This document shows positions 8,078 through 15,958 of a stretch of DNA of 64,000 nt, in pieces. Every line of letters begins with the position of its first letter. The stretch's first letter is position 1. A program made the translations under genes and the position numbers. This DNA comes from an uncultured Ruminococcus sp. (lineage in GTDB: Bacteria; Bacillota; Clostridia; Oscillospirales; Acutalibacteraceae). Under the pieces are notes generated by a model. It did no database searches, was not told the origin of the DNA, and saw only the letters and a program-made list of their open reading frames with translations. Location: contig UQQD01000001.1 of NCBI GenBank assembly GCA_900543095.1, positions 62,001 to 126,000 on the forward strand, read 5' to 3'.

Positions 8078-8160
8078 TATGGAGCTAAAGCTCCTTTGCA
8101 CCGCTTGCAATCTGTCGCAAGCGGTGCTTTTTGCAGGCAAAACATTGCTCCGATTTAAAT
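8078..8160 (+). repeat. Structured dispersed element, copy D (P2 and P3 deleted)
   Basis: Left end ATCTA joins directly to P4 (GGAGCT-AAA-GCTCC). P5 is extended to an 11-pair perfect hairpin, arms GCACCGCTTGC / GCAAGCGGTGC, around the invariant loop AATCTGTC. Ends CTCCGATTTAAAT. Confidence 0.8.
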
Positions 8161-8179
8161 GATATATTTGATAAAGCAC

Positions 8180-8208
8180 TTTAATAAATCCGATTATTGT
8201 GGTATAAT
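8180..8208 (+). promoter_or_regulatory. Probable promoter of the M4 protease gene
   Basis: TTTAAT at 8180-8185, a 17-base spacer and TATAAT at 8203-8208; the start codon is at 8262. Confidence 0.55.
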
Positions 8209-8261
8209 GATTATGCAGGAATGACGTGAAAGTATAAATATATAACAAACGGAGGTAAAAT

Positions 8262-10919
8262 GTGAAAAAAATTAAAAAAATATTTGCTGTATTTTCAGTA
8301 ATTGCAGTCATAGGGTGCACTTCTGTTTTTAATGTCGGAGCGGCATCCGTTTCCGATGGAATAAAGGGTGACATTCAGGCAGTAGAAACAAATGATACCG
8401 AAGCAGAAGTAACAGCAGAAATTAAAAATTCAAATTATTATGCTATCGATGACATTAACTACAAACTTACTGTTTCTGATAATGCAGAAATAGTCGGTGA
8501 AAGTCAAAAGAACGGTATTACTCTTTCGGAAAACGAAAGCGATTCAATGAATACAAAAGTTGCCCTCAAATCAAAGGCAGATCAAAAAGCTTCGGAAACT
8601 GTCCCCACAGAAAATCAGGGTATAACATCTGCCACATCTGCAACCGAAAAAGCCGTAACGGTTAAACAGCCGCAGAGCACAGACAACGGAACTGTTAAAA
8701 CAGGAAATGCTTCTTCTTTCACAATCACTTTGTCTGTAGTTATTCTCTTTGTCGCACTCTTAATAATTATCTTGAAAATGCGTGGCAAAAAGGCTTTGAT
8801 GTCGTTAGTTCTTACAGCAACTCTTACCGTATCCTGCACGGCTGTCGGTATCAGCACAATTTCAGCAAATGCGGCTGAGGAGTATTCCTGTTTTACGGAT
8901 GTTTCAGAAATAAAAATCGGAAACGAAAGCGTTACGATAACGCTCACAGTCGAATATCCGAAGCAGGCAGAAATTCACGATAACACTCTTGCCGACATTC
9001 AGAAACTTAACAATAATCAAGCCGAGGTTATTATTAATGAAGACGGTGAGATTACTTTTATAAGCGGTAAATTCACGGATTACAAGGTTACAAATGTCGA
9101 TACTGCTTTTTCCTCACTTCAGGCGGTTGAAACCTTGTTGGGAGCGGATACATACGACTTTACTCTGCTTCCCGTAAAAACAAATGTAGATACAATCACA
9201 GGCGATACATATTATAACTTTGAACAATTTTACAACAACTATGCAATAAGTTCTTCGTATGTTGTCGTCGGTGCAGATAAAGACGGCAATACAATTTCTG
9301 TTGCAAGCTCACTTGAAAAAAATCTTTCAGATGAATTGATCGGAGTTGACACATCAAAGCTTATTTCTTCGGATGATGCAATAAACACGGCTTTAAAGGC
9401 TTTGCCTAATCTGGAACTTTCCGAAGTAAGAAATCCTGAACTTGTGATTGATTCGGATTTCAAAAGATACTGTTGGTATGTATATGTCAACAACCATGGA
9501 TTGGAGGGCAGTGCTACCGAAAGCTTCAGTTACCTCAAAATTACCGTTGACGCAGTAAATGGTGAATTTTTATCATACGCCCCATTGTCCTCGATTGAAA
9601 GTGATAATACCGAAAGCTATGATGCAGACCTGTATTTTAAGAATATAAAAACCGAAATGATGGACTATACTGCGGCAGACGGTTCAACAGTTCAACTCCC
9701 AACAACTAAAAAGGCAAACGGAAAATATCAGATTATTGATACGGAACGAAAAATATATACAGCTGAGCCTCTTGATACGGAGATGAGCAATCTTCTTACC
9801 GCAGGAGCATACACTTTTGACAGCCCGGAAGATGTCCCCGAAAATGTTGTTTCGTTTGTTGACAACATTATTAAAACATATGATTATTTCAAATCAAAGG
9901 GCATAACTTCAACCGACGGAAACGGTGTTCCGATAAAAATATATATGGGATACTACAAAGCATCAGACGGTCAGGAAGTGGCAAATGCCGTAGCCATAGG
10001 CAATGCATTCGGCTTCAGCTCATTTATATGCAGCAACACTCCTGTTTCAAGATCGCTTGATGTTGCGGCACACGAATACACACATTCATTCAGAGTTGCG
10101 GCAATAGGCTCAATGACTTATAGTAATATAACAGGAGCCTTAGAAGAATCTTATGCCGACATAATGGGTAATCTAACGGAGATGTCAATCAACCCCGAGG
10201 GCTGCGATACCGAAAACTGGCTTGTCGGTGAAAGCAGATTAGGCACAGCAATCAGATCAATGTCAAATCCGGAAGCTTACTGTCAGCCGTCATCGGTCGG
10301 CGGTCCGTACTTCTATTATTCGGGGGATGTACTGTCACAAAGCCTTGATAACGGAGGAGTACACATCAACAGCGGTGTCCTGAATAACATAGCTTTCAAC
10401 ACTTACCAAAAATCTGACTATTCATATGACGAATGGTTCGACATTTGGCTTAATTCATGCTATGCGGGAGTTGCAGATTTCAATCTGAATGATGTAAGAG
10501 GATATGTAAGGCACATTGCAAAGCGACACGCTCTTAATGAACTTTACGATTTATTTGAGCAAGAATTCATAAACGCAAATGCAGTAAACACAGATACTTT
10601 AAAATGGAACGGCTTCCAAAACTTTGAGGGTTACAAGAAAGCCCAAATAACAGTCAATAATTTACCCTCAGACTGTGATATTTACGGAGTTATAGCTGTG
10701 AATCTTGAAAAATCAGACAACACAGTTAAGCTTCTGCTGCAAAACAGCGGTAAGAATATGTTGTGCAAGGAATACGATATTGTCGGTCAATCAACGCTTA
10801 CAATTGTTTGTCAGAGAACGGTTGACAATAAAACAGAGTTATCGTATTTCCGCAAAACCTTTGAGAAAAACGAAGATTTGTCAAATATAACCGTAGATTA
10901 CAGCGAATTTATAAGCTAA
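8262..10919 (+). CDS. M4 family (thermolysin-like) metalloprotease with N-terminal membrane hairpin
   Basis: A secreted zinc metalloprotease. The zinc site is HEYTH at 604-608 with the third ligand in GALEES (Glu about 629), and the catalytic His lies in GGVHINSG at about 701; all expected residues are present. A propeptide-like FTP/PepSY region precedes it (about 220-450). Unusual N-terminus: signal peptide (1-28), an Ig-like stretch, a Ser/Thr linker, a first hydrophobic helix (about 152-170) followed by MRGKK, then a second signal-like helix ending ANAAEE near 206. The GTG start at 8262 overlaps an ATG-TGA pair at 8260 and has GGAGG six bases upstream. No dockerin is seen. A terminator follows directly. 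Confidence 0.85.
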   Translation: MKKIKKIFAVFSVIAVIGCTSVFNVGAASVSDGIKGDIQAVETNDTEAEVTAEIKNSNYYAIDDINYKLTVSDNAEIVGESQKNGITLSENESDSMNTKVALKSKADQKASETVPTENQGITSATSATEKAVTVKQPQSTDNGTVKTGNASSFTITLSVVILFVALLIIILKMRGKKALMSLVLTATLTVSCTAVGISTISANAAEEYSCFTDVSEIKIGNESVTITLTVEYPKQAEIHDNTLADIQKLNNNQAEVIINEDGEITFISGKFTDYKVTNVDTAFSSLQAVETLLGADTYDFTLLPVKTNVDTITGDTYYNFEQFYNNYAISSSYVVVGADKDGNTISVASSLEKNLSDELIGVDTSKLISSDDAINTALKALPNLELSEVRNPELVIDSDFKRYCWYVYVNNHGLEGSATESFSYLKITVDAVNGEFLSYAPLSSIESDNTESYDADLYFKNIKTEMMDYTAADGSTVQLPTTKKANGKYQIIDTERKIYTAEPLDTEMSNLLTAGAYTFDSPEDVPENVVSFVDNIIKTYDYFKSKGITSTDGNGVPIKIYMGYYKASDGQEVANAVAIGNAFGFSSFICSNTPVSRSLDVAAHEYTHSFRVAAIGSMTYSNITGALEESYADIMGNLTEMSINPEGCDTENWLVGESRLGTAIRSMSNPEAYCQPSSVGGPYFYYSGDVLSQSLDNGGVHINSGVLNNIAFNTYQKSDYSYDEWFDIWLNSCYAGVADFNLNDVRGYVRHIAKRHALNELYDLFEQEFINANAVNTDTLKWNGFQNFEGYKKAQITVNNLPSDCDIYGVIAVNLEKSDNTVKLLLQNSGKNMLCKEYDIVGQSTLTIVCQRTVDNKTELSYFRKTFEKNEDLSNITVDYSEFIS

Positions 10920-10920
10920 T

Positions 10921-11001
10921 AAAAAGCCGCACAGCAATCCACCCAAAACAGTTAGCATTTAGCTTAACTTTTGCGGAGTAGGTAACGCTGTGCGGTTTTT
11001 A
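10921..11001 (+). terminator. Terminator after the M4 protease gene
   Basis: Stem AAAGCCGCACAGC / GCTGTGCGGTTTTT at 10923-10935 and 10987-11000 with a long loop that itself holds GTTAGC...GCTTAAC. Confidence 0.7.
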
Positions 11002-11132
11002 TTTTATCTTGCGACTTAACAATATAGGCGCATTGACCGTTTGTTAGGCAAATCAAATCCTCGGGGTAGGTTTCGACCTGACAGCAGATTTTTACCGCAC
11101 CTACAATAATTTTAGGAATTGATTTTTCAGTA

Positions 11133-11170
11133 TAAAAATGCCCCCAAAAGTATCCGAGCTTTTGGGGACA
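11133..11170 (-). terminator. Terminator of the zinc-ribbon gene (minus strand)
   Basis: Inverted repeat CCCCAAAAG / CTTTTGGGG at 11142-11167; read on the minus strand it is followed by a T-rich run. Confidence 0.7.
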
Positions 11171-11176
11171 TAAAAT

Positions 11177-11779
11177 TTATTCAGGATTATTTTCCGTTGC
11201 AGTCGGCTCATTGGACTGAGCAGGTTGTTGTACCGATGGTTGTTCAACAGTTTGTTGAGTCGGTTGCTGAACAGGCTGCTGGATTGGTTGCTGTGCAGGC
11301 TGTTGTATAGGCTGCTGAACAGGTTGCTGGATTGGTTGCTGTGCAGGCTGTTGTATAGGTTGCTGAACAGGCTGTTGTATAGGCTGTTGCATCGGTTGCT
11401 GCATAGGCTGCTGAACAGCATTTTGCGGAATTTCGCCGACTCTGTATTCAAGACGGTGCCTTAAAGGCTTGTGGCACTTCGGACAATAAACAAAGCCGTG
11501 CGGATACCATGCGCGATAACCGAGATCTTTAGTTCTGTACTCAAAGGTGCAAAGACAATATTCGCACTGAACCCTAAAAACGGGATCGGGGGTGTTAATT
11601 ACGTTTACTCCGCCCTGAGTATATGTGACCTGAGGCGTACCGTTCTGAGGATACGGTGCTGCTTGAGGTGCAGGATTTTGTTGTGTGTTTGGTGCAGCCT
11701 GAAAAACAGGGGTGCCGCACTTGCTGCAAAATCTGTCTTGCGGATCAATCTGATTGCCGCATTTTGTGCAAAAACTCAT
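11177..11779 (-). CDS. Zinc-ribbon protein with QQP tandem repeats
   Basis: A 200-residue protein of unknown function. It has an N-terminal zinc ribbon (CTKCGNQ ... CSKCGTP), a Pro/Gln linker, a second four-Cys region (CEYCLCTF ... YCPKCHKP) and a long tail of about 15 QQP[MIVAT] units. No signal peptide or membrane helix is visible, so it is probably cytoplasmic. It stands alone, with its own promoter (11824-11852) and terminator. The tail is encoded by an imperfect 12-base-multiple DNA repeat prone to length change. A second zinc-ribbon/QQP protein lies at 28.4 kb, there with membrane helices. Confidence 0.75.
   Translation of the reverse strand: MSFCTKCGNQIDPQDRFCSKCGTPVFQAAPNTQQNPAPQAAPYPQNGTPQVTYTQGGVNVINTPDPVFRVQCEYCLCTFEYRTKDLGYRAWYPHGFVYCPKCHKPLRHRLEYRVGEIPQNAVQQPMQQPMQQPIQQPVQQPIQQPAQQPIQQPVQQPIQQPAQQPIQQPVQQPTQQTVEQPSVQQPAQSNEPTATENNPE
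11220..11412. repeat. Tandem coding repeat (QQP units)
   Basis: Repeats of the type GGTTGCTG/AACAGGCTG in multiples of 12 bases encoding QQPx; imperfect and purely coding. Confidence 0.8.
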
Positions 11780-11823
11780 TTTATATCTCCTTGCATTATT
11801 TATTAGGTGATTCCCATATATTT

Positions 11824-11852
11824 ATATTATCAATTAATGAAAGTGTTGTCAA
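11824..11852 (-). promoter_or_regulatory. Promoter of the zinc-ribbon gene
   Basis: On the minus strand TTGACA (plus 11847-11852), a 17-base spacer and TAATAT (plus 11824-11829). Confidence 0.7.
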
Positions 11853-11927
11853 CAGAATTTATGTCATATTAGGTAAGAATAAGTAATAATTAGATAGAAT
11901 TTTTGTTTTCCGAATTTTTAAAACGGT

Positions 11928-11957
11928 ATTGACATACTTTTTGTAAAATAATAAAAT
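11928..11957 (+). promoter_or_regulatory. Promoter of the IdeS-like protease gene
   Basis: TTGACA at 11928-11933, an 18-base spacer and TAAAAT at 11952-11957. The start codon at 12141 leaves a leader of about 175 bases that holds repeat copy E. Confidence 0.55.
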
Positions 11958-11968
11958 TTAATTGGATG

Positions 11969-12085
11969 ATTTTAACCGGAGCAACTTTCTTATTTGTTTG
12001 CAGGTCAGAGCCTGCGACAGACTGCAAACAGTGCAGGTAGCATTATTCTCTCAGGTTTTCAGAGGAAGGTATCTGTATTTAGGCC
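11969..12085 (-). repeat. Structured dispersed element, copy E (reverse orientation, decayed)
   Basis: Read on the minus strand it holds TGCACT, P5 as GTTTGC-AGTCTGTC-GCAGGC and the end TTGCTCCGGTTAAAAT. The part from about 12040 resembles a worn P3. It lies antisense inside the leader of the IdeS-like protease gene. The P5 loop carries one change (AGTCTGTC). Confidence 0.65.
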
Positions 12086-12140
12086 ATTATCGCCACTGAT
12101 ATATGCTCTTAGGTTATATTTATGCTTAAGGAGATCTTTT

Positions 12141-15100
12141 ATGAAAAAATCGTTAAAAAAATCAGTTTCTGTTTTTTTATCCTTGATAATGGTATTATCG
12201 GTCTGCAGTGCGGGCTTTTGCGTTTCAAATGCCGCCGTGGCAGAGGAAGAACCGCTCGGAGTTCCAGTAATAGACGCTGAAGAAACAAAGACCGTGATTT
12301 CATTTGATAACGGCAGTACGGCTAAAATCAATAATGCACCTGATGTTTCCAAGCTTGAAAATCGGCAGATAGTCGAAAATATTGCCGGCTATGAGGTTTT
12401 TTATGACGGCAACAGCATAATGGACGTTACCTTAAACGACGTCGTGTCATCCAAAACCGCAACCGAAACCAAAGCGCCTAACGGTTATTATTCCGTCAGA
12501 TTTGATATGCCCGATACCAACAAAGAAGTTTTTCTTACGGGACTTACGCCTGATAATATGGAATTGATTCAGGAAAAATTGATAGACAGCTATACAAGCG
12601 ACAAAGATTTTACGCTTGAATCCTTTGACTTTATTGACACTGAAAAAACAACGGCGTCAAATGATGACGACAATCTTTGTTGGGCGGGCGTTGCTTCCAA
12701 TCTTTTGCATTATACAGGCTGGGGGGCAAAGGCAGGCTATAAAACCGAGGATGATTTGTTTGACCTTTTTGTTGACAGCTTTAACGACGGCCCCTATTTT
12801 ATTTCAAACGGATTGAGTTGGTTTTTTAACGGTTATGAGAATATAATATCAAGCTTTGATCCAAATGATGCAACTGTCAAGAAACCGAACTCCGGAGCAT
12901 TTTTGCCTGACTATGCCTATGATAAAGTCGGAAGTGCGAACTTCTTTAATGACGATTACAGCAATTCGATAAAACTGATAAAACAAGCCCAAAAGGATCT
13001 TAAAGACGGCAGTGGTGTCGGTATAGGCGTGGGTTGGCTAAACGGTGACAGCTTTAACGGCGCCCATGTTATTTCCTGTTGGGGTTATGTAAATAATAAT
13101 GATTACAGCGAAGACGTAAAGGAGCATTACGAGGCATTTATTATTTCCGATTCCGACTCGGATGAAAGAGCGGATTCAAACCGCCGTACAGCTCCGAATA
13201 AAATTAATATAATTCATTCATCTCCATATTCTGCGGCAGGATTCAACACATGGCTTTTTAAAGGATACGGCAGCGGATTGCTTTATTCAGTTGATTCAAT
13301 AAAGCCTTACAGCGATGACCTTGAAAAGGAAACCTCACCGAGGGCAACAAAAAATAAAAACAGTACTGTGGATTTCTTGGCAGACGGCATTAATGTATCT
13401 TCCGCAGATGGAACTTCATCGGATAGCCAAAAAACCCTTTTCAGCGATGATGAAATATATTTAACAGCTGTTGTTGCCAAATCCAACATTATAGCGTTTA
13501 ACGGAGAATGTGAGTTTTCTTTTAGGATATTAAATGATCTTGGCAACGAAGTGTATACCGCAACACAGCGAAAGAGTTTGAATACAAACAACGGAGTTAA
13601 ATTTTATGTCGGTCTAACTGACAAATCTATCCGACTTTCCCCCGGAAGCTATACGGCGGAATTAACGGTAAATCCGCAGGAAGAGATAGAGGAAGCGTAT
13701 TATTACAACAATATGTGTTCAACTGAATTTGTGGTTGATACAGATGAAAAACCAAACTATGAGTTATCTGTGTCCGCCGATATAGCCGATTTTAACGATC
13801 TTGACCAAAGTGAAGCTAAGATCAGCTATCAAGTTTTTGACGAGATACTTCCCGACATATCGACTGTTGAATTGTACTTGTCTTATTATCAGGATGAAAA
13901 TTGGACATTGTGGAGAAACGAAAAGAGAGGTTCTCAGGGTCTTCCGCTGGGCTCTGCGCCCGAAGCTGTTGCATCGCCTGTTTCTTCTTTTGAGGAGGAT
14001 AATGCCGAGGATTCCATGTTCATTTACAAGTGTTCCGTTTCAAAAATCGGTTCAAAAGTCAAGTTTTTGGTAAAAGTAACTCTCACAAACGGCAAAACAA
14101 TAAATGTATATTCTCCGGAATATGAACTGTATTATTCAAAAATACTGTATGTTGATGACGATAAAAATACGGGTACATATTCAAATCTTGAAAACGGTGC
14201 GACAAAATTGGCAGACGGCGAACAATTCTGCTTTTCAATTAAAAACGCTTCAACATACGACAGCGGTGTAATAAGCGGTTATTATGTGTTGGCGTTAAGC
14301 AACGAAACTCAAACTGTTGATATTACCGATCCTCAGTATTTCAGCTTGTCTTACGGAGAATCAATCAATTCAATTACAATAGACAGTTGGAATGACGGTT
14401 TACCGCTCTCAGGAAAATACAGCGTACTTGTAAATGTTTATACTGATGACGGAGTTTTTAATTCGTGCAACAATTTAGGCACACTGTGTTTCAGGGAGCA
14501 GAACGGCATAGTTGTTGATACGGCTGACGATGTTTCCGATGATTATGACGGCAAGACATCGCTGCGAGAAGCAGTTGAGTATTATATTGACCGCAATTTG
14601 GTTGATGAATCCATTACGGTTTCCGAAAATTTGAAGAATGGTTGCTTGAATCTTAATTCTCCGATAAAAATTGACGCTAAGGTAAAAATTGACGGCTCGT
14701 CAAATTACGAGCAGGGTGGCAAAAGCTATATTTCAGGTACCTATATTCAGTCTTACTCCGGAAGTTTATTCAATATAACCGACAGAGGAGAGCTTAATCT
14801 GAACGGATTGACTTTGTCAGGGGTTATGGCAGACTACGGCGGAACGGTAAATAATAACGGCGGTAAAGCAGAATTCAGCAATGTGAGATTTTTCAATAGC
14901 TCTGCAAAAATCGCAGGCGGAGCGGTTTATTCAAGCGGAGGTATATTGACATTTAAAAATTGTACGTTCAAGTTGAGTTCTTCAGAAAACGGCGGAGCGG
15001 TTTTCCTGACTGACGGCGCAAAGGCAGATATGCTTAATTGCACTTTGTTCAGCAATATGTCAAACAACGGAATAATAACCAATAACAGCGGAAATTTGAA

Positions 15101-15761
15101 TATTGTCAATTCAACATTCACTGAAAATACTAATTCTGCATCGGTAGTATCAAACAAAAACACAAATATGCTGGGATGTATCGCAACGGGCAATTACAGT
15201 ACATATGACCTTGAGGGTAAAATAAATGTATATGGAAGTTTTATCGGAAAAACAGATAAATATGTAACTGCCGTAAATTGTGAAACAGGCGGTATAGATG
15301 ATATTTTTGTTACTCAAAACGATGAGGTGGAATATGGACTGATTTATAACGGCATTGAGTGCGGACTCCTATTTTACAGACCGTATATTCATGATAAAAA
15401 GGGTATAAGCGTAAGCGTTAAAAACGAAATACTCGAATATTCGGACGGCGTTCAAACATTCAGTACAAATATTCCTGCCGCATTTGACGCTGAGGATTAT
15501 CAGCTTGATTCAATAGGCGATCAAAGAGGATGTGTTTACGGCAGTTTTTCATATGTGCCTTATAGGTCCGAATTCATCGGAGATGCCAATATGGACGGAA
15601 AGGTTAATATTAATGATGTAACGTGTATTCAAAAGTACCTGTCGGAATATATCACTCGTGATAAAATAGACTTAAATGCTGCAGATGTAGATATGAACGG
15701 CGTTGTCACTATAAAAGATGCAACGTGTCTGCAAAAAAGACTTACGGCGATGACGGTATGA
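12141..15761 (+). CDS. Secreted IdeS/Mac-like (C66-type) cysteine protease with beta-helix and dockerin
   Basis: A 1206-residue secreted protein. After a signal peptide (1-35) comes a papain-fold protease resembling IdeS/Mac: DNLCWAGVASNLLHYTGW gives Cys about 180, GAHVISCWGY gives His about 309, and the following ISDSDSDE gives Asp about 337. Then a CARDB-like region (about 450-550), a second Ig-like region, a CSLREA-type motif (KTSLREAVEYY near 805) leading into a right-handed beta-helix with NGG repeats (about 850-1050), and a C-terminal dockerin (about 1145-1205) with two Ca loops, DANMDGKVNINDVT and DVDMNGVVTIKDAT. The ATG at 12141 follows AAGGAGA. Substrate unknown; known IdeS enzymes cut IgG but that is not implied here. 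Confidence 0.8.
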   Translation: MKKSLKKSVSVFLSLIMVLSVCSAGFCVSNAAVAEEEPLGVPVIDAEETKTVISFDNGSTAKINNAPDVSKLENRQIVENIAGYEVFYDGNSIMDVTLNDVVSSKTATETKAPNGYYSVRFDMPDTNKEVFLTGLTPDNMELIQEKLIDSYTSDKDFTLESFDFIDTEKTTASNDDDNLCWAGVASNLLHYTGWGAKAGYKTEDDLFDLFVDSFNDGPYFISNGLSWFFNGYENIISSFDPNDATVKKPNSGAFLPDYAYDKVGSANFFNDDYSNSIKLIKQAQKDLKDGSGVGIGVGWLNGDSFNGAHVISCWGYVNNNDYSEDVKEHYEAFIISDSDSDERADSNRRTAPNKINIIHSSPYSAAGFNTWLFKGYGSGLLYSVDSIKPYSDDLEKETSPRATKNKNSTVDFLADGINVSSADGTSSDSQKTLFSDDEIYLTAVVAKSNIIAFNGECEFSFRILNDLGNEVYTATQRKSLNTNNGVKFYVGLTDKSIRLSPGSYTAELTVNPQEEIEEAYYYNNMCSTEFVVDTDEKPNYELSVSADIADFNDLDQSEAKISYQVFDEILPDISTVELYLSYYQDENWTLWRNEKRGSQGLPLGSAPEAVASPVSSFEEDNAEDSMFIYKCSVSKIGSKVKFLVKVTLTNGKTINVYSPEYELYYSKILYVDDDKNTGTYSNLENGATKLADGEQFCFSIKNASTYDSGVISGYYVLALSNETQTVDITDPQYFSLSYGESINSITIDSWNDGLPLSGKYSVLVNVYTDDGVFNSCNNLGTLCFREQNGIVVDTADDVSDDYDGKTSLREAVEYYIDRNLVDESITVSENLKNGCLNLNSPIKIDAKVKIDGSSNYEQGGKSYISGTYIQSYSGSLFNITDRGELNLNGLTLSGVMADYGGTVNNNGGKAEFSNVRFFNSSAKIAGGAVYSSGGILTFKNCTFKLSSSENGGAVFLTDGAKADMLNCTLFSNMSNNGIITNNSGNLNIVNSTFTENTNSASVVSNKNTNMLGCIATGNYSTYDLEGKINVYGSFIGKTDKYVTAVNCETGGIDDIFVTQNDEVEYGLIYNGIECGLLFYRPYIHDKKGISVSVKNEILEYSDGVQTFSTNIPAAFDAEDYQLDSIGDQRGCVYGSFSYVPYRSEFIGDANMDGKVNINDVTCIQKYLSEYITRDKIDLNAADVDMNGVVTIKDATCLQKRLTAMTV

Positions 15762-15762
15762 C

Positions 15763-15795
15763 TTAAGTGCAAGTGACACCTGCCTCTAATTGCAT
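15763..15795 (+). repeat. Structured dispersed element, copy F (left-end fragment)
   Basis: CTTAAGTGCAAGTGACACC and the start of P2 (GCCTCTAATTGC) remain; the rest is lost. It abuts the stop codon of the dockerin gene. Confidence 0.5.
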
Positions 15796-15840
15796 TGCTG
15801 ATTGTGGGTAAGTCGGAACATTTCTGCAATTTAAAAGCAA

Positions 15841-15905
15841 AGGGACTGTCGCATTTAGTGCAGAGCAAAGAAAACGCTTTCTGCATATAAATGCTACAGC
15901 CCCTT
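15841..15905. mobile_element. Mini-MITE copy 1
   Basis: Terminal inverted repeats AGGGACTGTCGCATTTA and TAAATGCTACAGCCCCT (two mismatches) around an inner inverted repeat TGCAGA...TCTGCA. Its reverse complement matches copy 2 at 29857-29922 over nearly its full length. May also end transcription of the flanking convergent genes. Confidence 0.6.
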
Positions 15906-15958
15906 TTTGGTGTAGGGTTTTGTTGAAAATATTGCCGAAATATGCTACAATATTAAAA

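Noticed and set aside
6831..8160. Integron attC array
   Set aside because: No integrase gene and no attC core (GTTRRRY) are visible; element lengths and hairpin number differ from attC sites, and the flanking nrdR is a core gene.
11220..11412. Possible CRISPR array
   Set aside because: Units are contiguous, imperfect and coding, with no spacers; the same holds for 28551-28672 and 53071-53146. No cas gene is present.
11101..11464. Leu/Arg-rich and Asn/Ser-rich open frames over the QQP repeat
   Set aside because: They are other-frame translations of the tandem repeat inside the zinc-ribbon gene.
11994..12140. 49-residue N-terminal extension of the IdeS-like protease
   Set aside because: It reads through repeat copy E; the ATG at 12141 has AAGGAGA upstream and starts a proper signal peptide.
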